Shown here: positions 1 to 6,575 of the stretch, piece after piece
How positions within the stretch are numbered: position 1 is the first letter of the stretch
Layout of the letters: every line of letters starts with the position of its first letter
DNA from: an uncultured Burkholderiales bacterium
GTDB taxonomy: Bacteria; Pseudomonadota; Gammaproteobacteria; Burkholderiales; Burkholderiaceae_C
Direction: 5' to 3'
Assembly: GCA_903925445.1 (NCBI GenBank)
Contig: CAIYFE010000115.1
Coordinates: 1 to 13,440, forward strand
Length of the DNA stretch: 13,440 nucleotides
Notes under the pieces: generated by a model
Seen by the model: the letters and a program-made list of their open reading frames with translations, nothing else
Database searches by the model: none
What the model was told of the DNA's origin: nothing
Position numbers and translations under genes: made by a program

Positions 1-17
1 GGTGCAAAGCCTGCTGT

Positions 18-1097
18 TTACAGCTTTTGCGCTTGCATGAAGCTGTCGAACTTGGCTTCGGTGAAACGGAACCAGAGGTTTTCGTCGGCGCGGAACTTGG
101 AGTAATCGGAATAGATTTTTTTCCAGTTTTCGTTTTTGGCTGACAACTCTTCGTAAAAAGCCATGGCTTCTTTGAAGGCAGCAGTCATCACGTCTTTGGG
201 GAATTCGCGCAGCTTGGTGCCGGAGCCGACCAATTGCTTCAAGGCCGCAGGGTTGCGGGCGTCGTAGCGGGCTTGCATGTCCACGTGGGCTTGCATAGAA
301 GCGGCTTCCACAATGGCTTTGTTCTCAGCCGACAGGGCGTTGAAGGCTTTGTCATTGATGAAGAAGTCCAGCTGTGGGCCGCCTTCCCAAAAACCTGGGA
401 AGTAGTAGTAAGGCGCTACTTTGCTGAAACCGAGTTTCAGATCGTCATAAGGACCAATCCACTCGGCCGAGTCGATGGTGCCTTTTTCCAAAGCAGGGTA
501 AATGTCGCCACCGGGGATGTTTTGCGGCACAACGCCCAAACGCTCCACCACTTTGCCGCCAAAGCCGCCGATGCGGAATTTCAAACCTTTGAGGTCGGCG
601 ACCGATTTGATTTCTTTGCGGAACCAGCCACCCATTTGAGCGCCCGTGTTGCCACCCAAGAAATTGATGATGTTGTACTTGGCGTAGAACTCACGCATGA
701 GTTTCAAACCGTTGCCTTCGACCATCCATGCGGTCATTTGGCGGCTGTTCAGGCCAAACGGAATGGCGCAACCCAAAGCAAAGCATTCGTCCTTGCCAAA
801 GAAGTAGTAAGGCGCGGTGTGCGCCATCTCAATGGAGCCTTGTTGCACACCGTCGACCACGCCAAAAGCAGGCATCAATTCGCCCGCGGCATGCACGGAA
901 ATTTCGAACTTGCCACCCGACATGTTTTTGACGGCTTTGGCAAAAACTTCAGCCGCGCCAAAAATCGTGTCCAACGACTTGGGAAAGCTCGAAGCCATGC
1001 GCCAACGCACCGTGGCTTGCGCATGCACAGCAGGTGCAGCACCCGCGGCCAAAATTCCAGCGATACCGGCATTTTTAAGGATGGAACGACGATCCAT
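18..1097 (-). CDS. TRAP transporter substrate-binding protein, DctP family, TakP-like (alpha-keto acid type)
   Basis: This is a periplasmic ligand-binding protein of a tripartite ATP-independent (TRAP) transporter, 359 aa. Residues 1-26 form a twin-arginine signal: MDRRSILK, then a hydrophobic Ala/Gly-rich stretch, then VHA before Q27, a likely cleavage site. The mature part has the DctP fold signature DLKGLKFRIGG (about 168-178), whose Arg175 is the expected carboxylate-binding arginine. It also has GAQMGGWF (152-159), AEWIGPYDD (211-219) and PGFWEGG (234-240), which resemble TakP-type binders of pyruvate and other 2-oxo acids. The ATG at 1097 is chosen because it opens the TAT signal and follows a GAGGGAG ribosome site; an upstream in-frame start would add 33 residues that do not resemble a signal. 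No DctQ or DctM permease gene is visible; they may lie beyond the left edge or elsewhere. Family is confident; ligand is inference. Confidence 0.9.
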   Translation of the reverse strand: MDRRSILKNAGIAGILAAGAAPAVHAQATVRWRMASSFPKSLDTIFGAAEVFAKAVKNMSGGKFEISVHAAGELMPAFGVVDGVQQGSIEMAHTAPYYFFGKDECFALGCAIPFGLNSRQMTAWMVEGNGLKLMREFYAKYNIINFLGGNTGAQMGGWFRKEIKSVADLKGLKFRIGGFGGKVVERLGVVPQNIPGGDIYPALEKGTIDSAEWIGPYDDLKLGFSKVAPYYYFPGFWEGGPQLDFFINDKAFNALSAENKAIVEAASMQAHVDMQARYDARNPAALKQLVGSGTKLREFPKDVMTAAFKEAMAFYEELSAKNENWKKIYSDYSKFRADENLWFRFTEAKFDSFMQAQKL

Positions 1098-1102
1098 GAA
1101 GA

Positions 1103-1109
1103 CTCCCTC
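1103..1109 (-). promoter_or_regulatory. Ribosome binding site of the TRAP binding-protein gene
   Basis: On the minus strand GAGGGAG ends 5 nt before the ATG at 1097. It is the strongest Shine-Dalgarno match among the gene starts here and decides the start in favour of the TAT-signal methionine. Confidence 0.7.
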
Positions 1110-1193
1110 AAGTGAATAACAAAAGTTGCAGAACTGATCAAACCAAGTCAATTCAGCAGGACGATGGCGGATTGTATGCAGTCGCTTTGGCGT

Positions 1194-1219
1194 CAATCCT
1201 CGGGTTTCCCCGTTGATTG
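1194..1219 (-). other. Hairpin with GAAA tetraloop between dxs and the TRAP gene
   Basis: Read on the minus strand, a 5-bp stem CAATC/GATTG and a 4-bp stem CGGG/CCCG are separated by opposed AA and AG pairs and closed by a GAAA (GNRA) loop. It lies about 20 nt after the T-run that follows dxs and about 100 nt before the TRAP start codon. No T-run follows it on either strand, so it is not a standard terminator. Its role is unknown. Confidence 0.4.
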
Positions 1220-1228
1220 CGTCAAATC

Positions 1229-1255
1229 AAAAAAACTTCAATCGGCGTGAAATCG
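1229..1255 (-). terminator. Possible weak Rho-independent terminator of the xseB-ispA-dxs operon
   Basis: Just after the dxs stop codon the minus strand can form a short stem, GATTTCA against TGAAGTT with two G-T pairs and a 7-nt loop, merging into a run of seven T (1229-1235). The stem is AT-rich and weak, so termination here is uncertain. Confidence 0.3.
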
Positions 1256-1257
1256 GT

Positions 1258-3114
1258 TCACGCAAGATACTTTGCAAACCTTTGTTGCACACTGGCTTGA
1301 ATACCTGGCGCGTCCAAACCCAACTCGCTGAGCAGCTTGACAGGGTCGCCATGTTCGGTGAACACATCGGCAACACCCAAACACAACACAGGTTTTTGCA
1401 TGTCGAGTTGCTGCAAAGCCTCCAGCACCGCAGAACCCGCACCGCCCATGAGCGCGCCTTCTTCCAAAGTCACCAAGGCCTCGTGTTGAGCCGCCACTTC
1501 GGCCAAGGTCGCCAGGTCCAACGGCTTGGCCCAACGCATGTTGACCACCGTGGCGTTGAGCGCCTCGGCCGCTTGCAATGCGGGATACAACAAAGTGCCA
1601 AAGACCAACAAGGCAATGCGTTGGCCTTGTCGTCTGACTTGCGCTTTGCCAAAAGGCAAGGCATTGAGACCCGCTTGAACCGCCACTCCAACCCCTGCAC
1701 CTCGGGGATATCGCACCGCCACGCAATGGTCTTGTTGGTAAGCCGTGGTCAACAGCGCACGGCATTCGTTTTCGTCAGCAGGACACGCAATGCTCACATT
1801 CGGAATGCAGCGCAAAAAAGGAATGTCATACAAACCCGCATGAGTTGCGCCATCGGCACCCACAATGCCCGCGCGATCTAAGGCCAGCACCATGGGCAAC
1901 TTTTGCAGCGCCACATCGTGGATGACTTGGTCATACGCGCGTTGCAAAAAGGTGGAGTAAATCGCCACCACCGGTTTGACGCCCTCGCAGGCCAAGCCAG
2001 CGGCAAAAGTGACCGCATGTTGTTCGGCAATGCCCACGTCGTAGTAGCGCTCTGGAAATTGGCGGTGAAATTCCACCATCCCTGAGCCCTCGCGCATCGC
2101 AGGCGTGATGCCCACCAAGCGCGGATCGGCTTGGGCCATGTCGCACAACCACTGACCAAACACTTGGGTGAAGGTGGTTTTGGCCACCGTTGCCGCAGGC
2201 ACCAAACCCACCGCGGGATCAAATTTACCGGGGCCGTGGTAGGCCACCGGATCGGCCTCGGCCAATTTGTAGCCCTGCCCTTTTTTGGTCACCACGTGCA
2301 AAAACTGTGGGCCCTCCAAGTGCTTGAGATTTTCCAGCGTGGGGATGAGCGAATCCAAATCGTGGCCGTCGATGGGTCCGATGTAATTGAAGCCAAATTT
2401 TTCGAACAAGGTGGCAGGCACCACCATGCCTTTGGCGTGTTCTTCAAAACGCTTGGCCAACTCGAACAAAGGCGGCGCACCTTTGAGCACTTGTTTGCCA
2501 ACTTCTTTGGCGGCCGCATAAAACTTGCCACTCATGAGTTGCGCCAAGTACCGGTTGAGCGCACCCACTGGCGGGCTGATCGACATGTCGTTGTCGTTCA
2601 AGATGACCAACAGCTTGGCCGTGGTCACGCCTGCGTTGTTGAGCGCCTCAAAGGCCATGCCTGCGGTCATGGCGCCGTCGCCGATGACAGCAATCGAATG
2701 GCGCTGTTCGCCTTTTTGCTGCGCCGCCATCGCCATGCCCAATGCCGCCGAAATGCTGGTGGATGAATGCGCGGTGCCAAAGGCGTCGAACTCGCTTTCG
2801 TCGCGACGGGGAAATCCGCTCAAACCATGACGTTGGCGCAAGCTGCTCATTTGTTCGCGCCGCCCCGTCAAAATTTTGTGGGGATAAGTTTGGTGGCCCA
2901 CGTCCCACACGATGCGGTCATGCGGCGTGTTGAACACATAGTGAAGAGCCACCGTCAACTCGACCGTGCCCAAGTTCGAGCTCAAATGCCCGCCCGTTTT
3001 GGCCACGCTGTGCAGCAAGTAATCGCGCAGCTCATCGGCCAAGGGTTTGAGTTGCGCACGGCTCAAAGCGCGCAAATCGGTGGGAGAGGCAATGGTGGGC
3101 AACAAGGCTGACAT
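1258..3114 (-). CDS. dxs: 1-deoxy-D-xylulose-5-phosphate synthase
   Basis: This cytosolic, thiamine-diphosphate-dependent enzyme condenses pyruvate with glyceraldehyde-3-phosphate to DXP, the entry step of the MEP isoprenoid pathway, which also feeds thiamine and pyridoxal synthesis. At 618 aa it is full length for the family (about 620). Visible landmarks are HLSSNLG (43-49) and GHQTYPHK (73-80) in the N-terminal domain, the ThDP/Mg motif GDGAMT (145-150) followed by NDNDMSIS (173-180), the pyrimidine-domain motif GIAEQHAV with the catalytic glutamate at 364, and DRAGIVGADG (413-422). A transketolase C-terminal domain fills the last 120 or so residues. The start lies 4 bp after the ispA stop, so the two are almost certainly co-transcribed and translationally coupled; no good ribosome site is seen. 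Nothing is missing from the active site. Confidence 0.98.
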   Translation of the reverse strand: MSALLPTIASPTDLRALSRAQLKPLADELRDYLLHSVAKTGGHLSSNLGTVELTVALHYVFNTPHDRIVWDVGHQTYPHKILTGRREQMSSLRQRHGLSGFPRRDESEFDAFGTAHSSTSISAALGMAMAAQQKGEQRHSIAVIGDGAMTAGMAFEALNNAGVTTAKLLVILNDNDMSISPPVGALNRYLAQLMSGKFYAAAKEVGKQVLKGAPPLFELAKRFEEHAKGMVVPATLFEKFGFNYIGPIDGHDLDSLIPTLENLKHLEGPQFLHVVTKKGQGYKLAEADPVAYHGPGKFDPAVGLVPAATVAKTTFTQVFGQWLCDMAQADPRLVGITPAMREGSGMVEFHRQFPERYYDVGIAEQHAVTFAAGLACEGVKPVVAIYSTFLQRAYDQVIHDVALQKLPMVLALDRAGIVGADGATHAGLYDIPFLRCIPNVSIACPADENECRALLTTAYQQDHCVAVRYPRGAGVGVAVQAGLNALPFGKAQVRRQGQRIALLVFGTLLYPALQAAEALNATVVNMRWAKPLDLATLAEVAAQHEALVTLEEGALMGGAGSAVLEALQQLDMQKPVLCLGVADVFTEHGDPVKLLSELGLDAPGIQASVQQRFAKYLA

Positions 3115-3118
3115 GGTG

Positions 3119-4033
3119 TTAAGTGTTCCGATTCACCACACGCTGCGCCAAGGCTTGCAACGCGTGAACATGGGTCAAGCCACTGGCCGCTAAGCCAGCC
3201 AACGCTTGCTCTAAAAGCTGATTTGCATACGATTTGGCCGCCTCCAACCCCAACAAAGACACATACGTGGGTTTGTCGTTGGCTGCATCTTTGCCGGCTG
3301 TTTTGCCCAAGGTGGCGGAGTCGGCGATGACATCCAAAATATCGTCCACCACTTGAAACGCCAAGCCCAAGGCTTGTCCATACGCCTGCAAACCTTGGTG
3401 GGCTTGGGATGAAGTTTGACCGCAGGCCGCGCCCATCATCACACTGGCTTCTAGCAAGGCACCCGTTTTGAGGCGGTGCATGTGGCGCAGTTGGGATTCG
3501 TTCAATTTCAAGCCCACGCTGGCCAAATCGATGGCTTGGCCTCCGGCCATGCCCGCATGACCCGCCGCGCGCGCCAGCAAACGACACAAGGTGGCTTGCA
3601 CCTGCGGTGCAATGCCGGCGTTGTCGGGCGTTAAAAATTCAAAGGCCAAGGCCTGCAATGCGTCGCCGGCCAACAAGGCTTGTGCTTCGCCAAACTGCAC
3701 ATGCACCGTGGGCTTGCCGCGGCGCAACACATCGTTGTCCATGCAGGGCATGTCGTCGTGCACCAGCGAGTAGGCGTGAATCAGCTCCACCGCACAAGCT
3801 GCACGCAAAGCGGCATCGTCCAGCGCTGCGTCGGCTTGTTGATTTGCCACCGCCTCGCGAGCGGCCAACACCAACAACGGGCGCAAGCGTTTGCCGCCAT
3901 CCAGCACGGCGTAGCGCATGGCTTCGCCCAAACCGGCGGGGGCTTGCGGGTCGATCCATTGAACCAAAGCGTTTTCGACCCGCAACAAGCAGGCGTCGGT
4001 CCAAGTGTCTAAATCAAAGGTTGCAACCGCCAT
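3119..4033 (-). CDS. ispA: Farnesyl diphosphate synthase (short-chain (2E,6E)-prenyl transferase)
   Basis: It condenses DMAPP and IPP to geranyl and then farnesyl diphosphate, the precursor of ubiquinone side chains, undecaprenyl phosphate and hopanoids. At 304 aa it has the usual length. Family motifs are GGKRLRP (46-52, IPP binding), the first aspartate-rich motif DDMPCMDND (93-101) with RRGKPTVH just after, GQAIDL (165-170), KTGALLEAS (189-197) and the second aspartate-rich motif DDILD (230-234). The DDxxxxD form of the first motif is the bacterial FPP-synthase type. The ATG at 4033 is chosen because it lies 5 bp after the xseB stop and gives the normal N-terminus; the longer frame to 4117 would overlap xseB. 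Product chain length (C15 rather than C20) is inferred from family and operon, not proven. Confidence 0.95.
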   Translation of the reverse strand: MAVATFDLDTWTDACLLRVENALVQWIDPQAPAGLGEAMRYAVLDGGKRLRPLLVLAAREAVANQQADAALDDAALRAACAVELIHAYSLVHDDMPCMDNDVLRRGKPTVHVQFGEAQALLAGDALQALAFEFLTPDNAGIAPQVQATLCRLLARAAGHAGMAGGQAIDLASVGLKLNESQLRHMHRLKTGALLEASVMMGAACGQTSSQAHQGLQAYGQALGLAFQVVDDILDVIADSATLGKTAGKDAANDKPTYVSLLGLEAAKSYANQLLEQALAGLAASGLTHVHALQALAQRVVNRNT

Positions 4034-4038
4034 GCGAC

Positions 4039-4281
4039 TCACTCGTTCCAAGGCTTCAAACTGCCGTTGTCCAACACTTTGATTTGCTGCTCCAAGGCGT
4101 CGAGTTGGCCGCGGCAATAAGTCAAAAGTTGTGCGCCGCGCTCGTAATTGGTGAGCAAATCGGCCAGCGGCAATTGCCCAGCCTCCATGCGCTGCACCAA
4201 CTGCTCCAGTTCTTGCAAAGCCGCTTCGTAGCTGGCGGGCGCTTCATCCGCTGCGCTGGGGGTGGTTTTGGCTTTGGACAT
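4039..4281 (-). CDS. xseB: Exodeoxyribonuclease VII small subunit
   Basis: This 80-residue protein is the small subunit that joins the large XseA nuclease to degrade single-stranded DNA to oligonucleotides. After a short low-complexity N-terminus (about 15 residues) comes the family core: SYEAALQELEQLV, RMEAGQLPLADLL, YERG and a helical tail of the type CRGQLDALEQQIKVL, forming the expected two-helix coiled hairpin. It is the first gene of the xseB-ispA-dxs operon, a common arrangement in proteobacteria; xseA is not in the window. No Shine-Dalgarno sequence precedes the ATG: the spot is taken by two copies of TTTTCAGTC, the last touching CATG. Confidence in identity is high; the start is supported by family length. 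Confidence 0.93.
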   Translation of the reverse strand: MSKAKTTPSAADEAPASYEAALQELEQLVQRMEAGQLPLADLLTNYERGAQLLTYCRGQLDALEQQIKVLDNGSLKPWNE

Positions 4282-4282
4282 G

Positions 4283-4300
4283 GACTGAAAAGACTGAAAA
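4283..4300 (-). repeat. Tandem 9-bp repeat directly upstream of xseB
   Basis: Two exact copies of GACTGAAAA on the plus strand (4283-4291 and 4292-4300), reading TTTTCAGTC twice on the xseB strand, sit where the ribosome site would be expected, one base before the start codon. Confidence 0.75.
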
Positions 4301-4314
4301 AAGAGTAATCCGCT

Positions 4315-4344
4315 ATTTTAGGCGGCTTCAACCTGCAACATGAA
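4315..4344 (-). promoter_or_regulatory. Candidate promoter for the xseB-ispA-dxs operon
   Basis: On the minus strand TAAAAT (4320-4315, five of six to TATAAT) follows TTCATG (4344-4339, three of six to TTGACA) after 18 bp. Transcription would start near 4308, giving a leader of about 26 nt. The -10 lies in the loop of a short palindrome, CCGC (4310-4313) and GCGG (4322-4325), that could be an operator. The -35 match is poor. Confidence 0.3.
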
Positions 4345-4416
4345 TTACTCCACAAATCTCAACAACACCCTCGGTTTTTGGCCAACTCTTGCGGTTGAAT
4401 TGGGAGGCGCCAGCCT

Positions 4417-4444
4417 AAGACACGTACGCTTATCAAGGTAGAAT
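4417..4444 (+). promoter_or_regulatory. Candidate promoter for the Rieske-DMT-sulfurtransferase operon
   Basis: AAGACA (4417-4422, four of six to TTGACA) and TAGAAT (4439-4444, five of six to TATAAT) are 16 bp apart. A start near 4451 would give a leader of roughly 70 nt that contains the hairpin at 4460-4485. The match is reasonable for sigma-70 but unproven. Confidence 0.4.
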
Positions 4445-4454
4445 CCCTCCTCCC

Positions 4455-4475
4455 ATGCCTCAGCCACCCGGCTGA
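4455..4475 (+). other. Six-codon mini-ORF (MPQPPG) in the leader of the Rieske gene
   Basis: ATG CCT CAG CCA CCC GGC TGA encodes MPQPPG. Its stop codon ends exactly at the base of the terminator-like stem (4460-4475), so a translating ribosome would occupy the hairpin. No Shine-Dalgarno sequence precedes it; the bases just before are C/T-rich. It may be a regulatory leader peptide or chance. Confidence 0.2.
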
Positions 4476-4485
4476 TTTATTTTTT
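4460..4485 (+). terminator. Terminator-like hairpin in the 5' leader of the Rieske gene
   Basis: A perfect 6-bp stem TCAGCC/GGCTGA with ACCC loop (4460-4475) is followed at once by TTTATTTTTT (4476-4485), the form of a Rho-independent terminator. It sits between the candidate promoter (4417-4444) and the coding start at 4524, so it could attenuate the operon. It might instead end a short upstream transcript. Confidence 0.5.
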
Positions 4486-4491
4486 CCATTT

Positions 4492-4505
4492 CTCCCTGTG
4501 GGGAG
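4492..4505 (+). other. Second small hairpin in the leader of the Rieske gene
   Basis: CTCCC (4492-4496) pairs perfectly with GGGAG (4501-4505) around a TGTG loop, about 18 nt before the start codon. It lies just ahead of the AGG (4515-4517) that is the likely ribosome site, so it could affect access for ribosomes. Confidence 0.35.
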
Positions 4506-4523
4506 TCTTTGGTCAGGTCACCC

Positions 4524-5654
4524 ATGTCTGATTTAAGTCTTCAACTGCAGCAGGCGTCTAGCCAACTTCCAGTTACCAGTTACTTTGACGAGGCGCTTTT
4601 TCAAAGCGAACTCAAAACACTGTTCGCCCAAGGCCCACGTTATGTGGGTCATCAACTCGCTGTGCCCGAAGTGGGCGACTACTACGCTCTGCCCCACGAA
4701 AACGAGGGTCGCGCCCTGGTGCGCTCTGCCTCCGGTGTTGAACTCATTTCCAACGTGTGCCGCCACCGCCAAGCGGTCATGCTCAAAGGTCGTGGCTCAC
4801 TCAACACGCAAGGCAAAGCTTCTGCAGGTGGCAATATTGTGTGTCCCTTGCACCGTTGGACTTACGCCCCCTCGGGCGAACTCTTGGGCGCGCCGCACTT
4901 TGCCAACGACCCTTGCTTGAATTTGAACAACTACAAGCTGCGCGAGTGGAACGGCTTGCTGTTTGAAGACAACGGCCTGGACATCGAAGCCGATCTGGCC
5001 AACATGGGCCCACGCGCTGCGCTCAACTTTGAAGGCTACTTGCTCGATCACGTCGAGCTGCACGTGTGCAACTACAACTGGAAAACCTTCATCGAGGTCT
5101 ACCTAGAGGATTACCACGTGGGGCCCTTCCACCCAGGACTGGGCAACTTCGTGACCTGCGACGACTTGACGTGGGAATTCAAAGACAACTACTCGGTGCA
5201 AACCGTGGGCGTGGCCAGCACCTTTGGCAAGCCCGGCTCCGATGTCTACAAAAAATGGCATGACGTGTTGCTCAAGTACCGCAACGGTCAACTGCCCGAG
5301 CAAGGCGCCATTTGGCTCACTTACTACCCACACATCATGGTGGAGTGGTATCCCCATGTGCTGACCATCTCCACCTTGCACCCCATCAGCCCTGACAAAA
5401 CGCTGAACATGGTGGAGTTTTATTACCCCGAAGAAATCGTGGCTTTCGAACGCGAATTTGTACAAGCCCAACGTGCCGCGTACATGGAAACTTGCATCGA
5501 AGACGACGAAATCGCCGAACGCATGGACGCGGGTCGCAAAGCCCTCCTGCAACGCGGTGACAACGAAGTCGGCCCTTACCAAAGCCCGATGGAAGACGGC
5601 ATGCAGCACTTTCACGAGTGGTATCGCGGCAAGATGAATTTCACCGCCACCTAA
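4524..5654 (+). CDS. Rieske [2Fe-2S] aromatic-ring-hydroxylating-type oxygenase, alpha subunit; substrate unknown
   Basis: This 376-aa protein has the two-domain layout of a Rieske non-haem iron oxygenase. The N-terminal Rieske domain carries C79-x-H81 and C107-P-L-H110 as cluster ligands. The catalytic domain has NWKTFIE (185-191) and then the mononuclear-iron motif EDYH...H with H198 and H203; D327 in the CIEDDE segment is the probable third ligand. The 25 residues between H81 and C107 exceed the usual 15-20, owing to a Gly/Ser/Lys-rich insert (about 88-104). The ATG at 4524 follows AGG by 6 nt and is preferred over an in-frame TTG at 4509. It would need a reductase, with or without a ferredoxin, and none is in the window. 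It leads a three-gene operon with a DMT transporter and a sulfurtransferase. The family is certain; I cannot name the substrate. Confidence 0.93.
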   Translation: MSDLSLQLQQASSQLPVTSYFDEALFQSELKTLFAQGPRYVGHQLAVPEVGDYYALPHENEGRALVRSASGVELISNVCRHRQAVMLKGRGSLNTQGKASAGGNIVCPLHRWTYAPSGELLGAPHFANDPCLNLNNYKLREWNGLLFEDNGLDIEADLANMGPRAALNFEGYLLDHVELHVCNYNWKTFIEVYLEDYHVGPFHPGLGNFVTCDDLTWEFKDNYSVQTVGVASTFGKPGSDVYKKWHDVLLKYRNGQLPEQGAIWLTYYPHIMVEWYPHVLTISTLHPISPDKTLNMVEFYYPEEIVAFEREFVQAQRAAYMETCIEDDEIAERMDAGRKALLQRGDNEVGPYQSPMEDGMQHFHEWYRGKMNFTAT

Positions 5655-5664
5655 AGCCCGACAC

Positions 5665-6561
5665 ATGCAAGCCCTCTGGATGCTGCTTGGCGCAGCTTTT
5701 TTTGCCACGATGGGTGTGTGCGTCAAATTTGCTTCGGCGTATTTCAACGCTTACGAATTGGTGTTTTATCGCGGCTTGGTCGGCATGGTGTTTTTGGCTT
5801 TCATTGCAAGACAAAAACGCGTCTCTTTGCTGACCCGTTATCCCGGCATGCACGCTTGGCGTTCTTTTGTGGGCGTGATTTCTTTGACCGCTTGGTTTTA
5901 CGCCATTGCCAATTTGCCGCTGGCCACAGCCATGACGCTCAATTACATGAGTGGCGTGTGGGTGGCTGCGTTTTTGGTGGGTGGCTCATTGATCAATTGG
6001 AGCGCACAAGATGGCCGCAGCGCTTGGTCGCAAGGTCCTTTGGCCTTGACGGTGCTGACAGGTTTTGCTGGCGTGGTCATGATGCTGCGCCCCACCATCG
6101 AGCAAAACCAAATTTTTGCTGGCCTAATTGGACTCATGTCGGGCTTTGTGGCGGCCTTTGCTTACATGCAAGTCATGGCTCTGGGACGCATTGGCGAGCC
6201 CGAAACCCGCACGGTGTTTTACTTTGCCATTGGCACAGCAATCGCAGGCGCCTTGGGCATGAGTTGGGCAGGCGTTTCTGAATGGAACTGGACCCACGCC
6301 ATTTGGTTGCTGCCCGTGGGCTTGTTTGCCTCACTGGGGCAACTCTGCATGACGCGCGCTTACAGCAAAGGCGCCACCTTGGTGGTGGCCAATTTGCAAT
6401 ATTCGGGCATTGTGTTTGCCGCGCTTTACAGCTTGCTGTTGTTTGGTGATGACATTCCGTTCATCGGTTGGGCGGGCATGGTCTTGATCATTGCCAGCGG
6501 CATGGTCGCCACCTTGCTGCGCGCCCGTGCCGCACCCAACGCACCTGCTGAAGAACATTGA
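5665..6561 (+). CDS. EamA/DMT-superfamily transporter
   Basis: This is an inner-membrane carrier of 298 aa with the ten hydrophobic segments and internal repeat of two EamA domains (about residues 3-140 and 150-288). Features seen are the N-terminal helix with GAAFFATMGVCVKFAS, the YRGLVGM segment after the first loop, the VVMMLRP end of the first half, and CMTRAYSKGA with LQYSGIVFA in the second half, both typical of this group. Members usually export amino acids, metabolites or drugs by proton exchange; direction and substrate cannot be read from sequence. It starts 10 bp after the Rieske gene, with no strong ribosome site, and ends 14 bp before the sulfurtransferase start, so it is the middle gene of one operon and may move the substrate or product of its neighbours (inference). 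Confidence 0.9.
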   Translation: MQALWMLLGAAFFATMGVCVKFASAYFNAYELVFYRGLVGMVFLAFIARQKRVSLLTRYPGMHAWRSFVGVISLTAWFYAIANLPLATAMTLNYMSGVWVAAFLVGGSLINWSAQDGRSAWSQGPLALTVLTGFAGVVMMLRPTIEQNQIFAGLIGLMSGFVAAFAYMQVMALGRIGEPETRTVFYFAIGTAIAGALGMSWAGVSEWNWTHAIWLLPVGLFASLGQLCMTRAYSKGATLVVANLQYSGIVFAALYSLLLFGDDIPFIGWAGMVLIIASGMVATLLRARAAPNAPAEEH

Positions 6562-6562
6562 C

Positions 6563-6568
6563 GAAAGG
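6563..6568 (+). promoter_or_regulatory. Ribosome binding site of the sulfurtransferase gene
   Basis: GAAAGG lies 7 nt before the ATG at 6576. It favours this start over the in-frame TTG at 6558 that overlaps the stop of the preceding gene. Confidence 0.55.
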
Positions 6569-6575
6569 CTTTTGC

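Noticed and set aside
234..1115. 293-codon plus-strand open frame opposite the TRAP gene
   Set aside because: It mirrors a confident gene, has no recognisable domain and no ribosome site.
1171..1196. TTGACG and TACAAT on the minus strand upstream of the TRAP gene as a promoter
   Set aside because: Each hexamer is good (five of six) but they are only 14 bp apart, too short for a sigma-70 promoter, and TTGACG overlaps the hairpin at 1194-1219.
3607..4308. 233-codon Arg/Pro-rich plus-strand frame opposite ispA and xseB
   Set aside because: Composition is that of an antisense shadow, and it covers two confident genes plus their leader.
5103..5747. 214-codon minus-strand frame opposite the Rieske gene
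   Set aside because: Antisense to a motif-complete gene and crossing into the next one; no domain seen.
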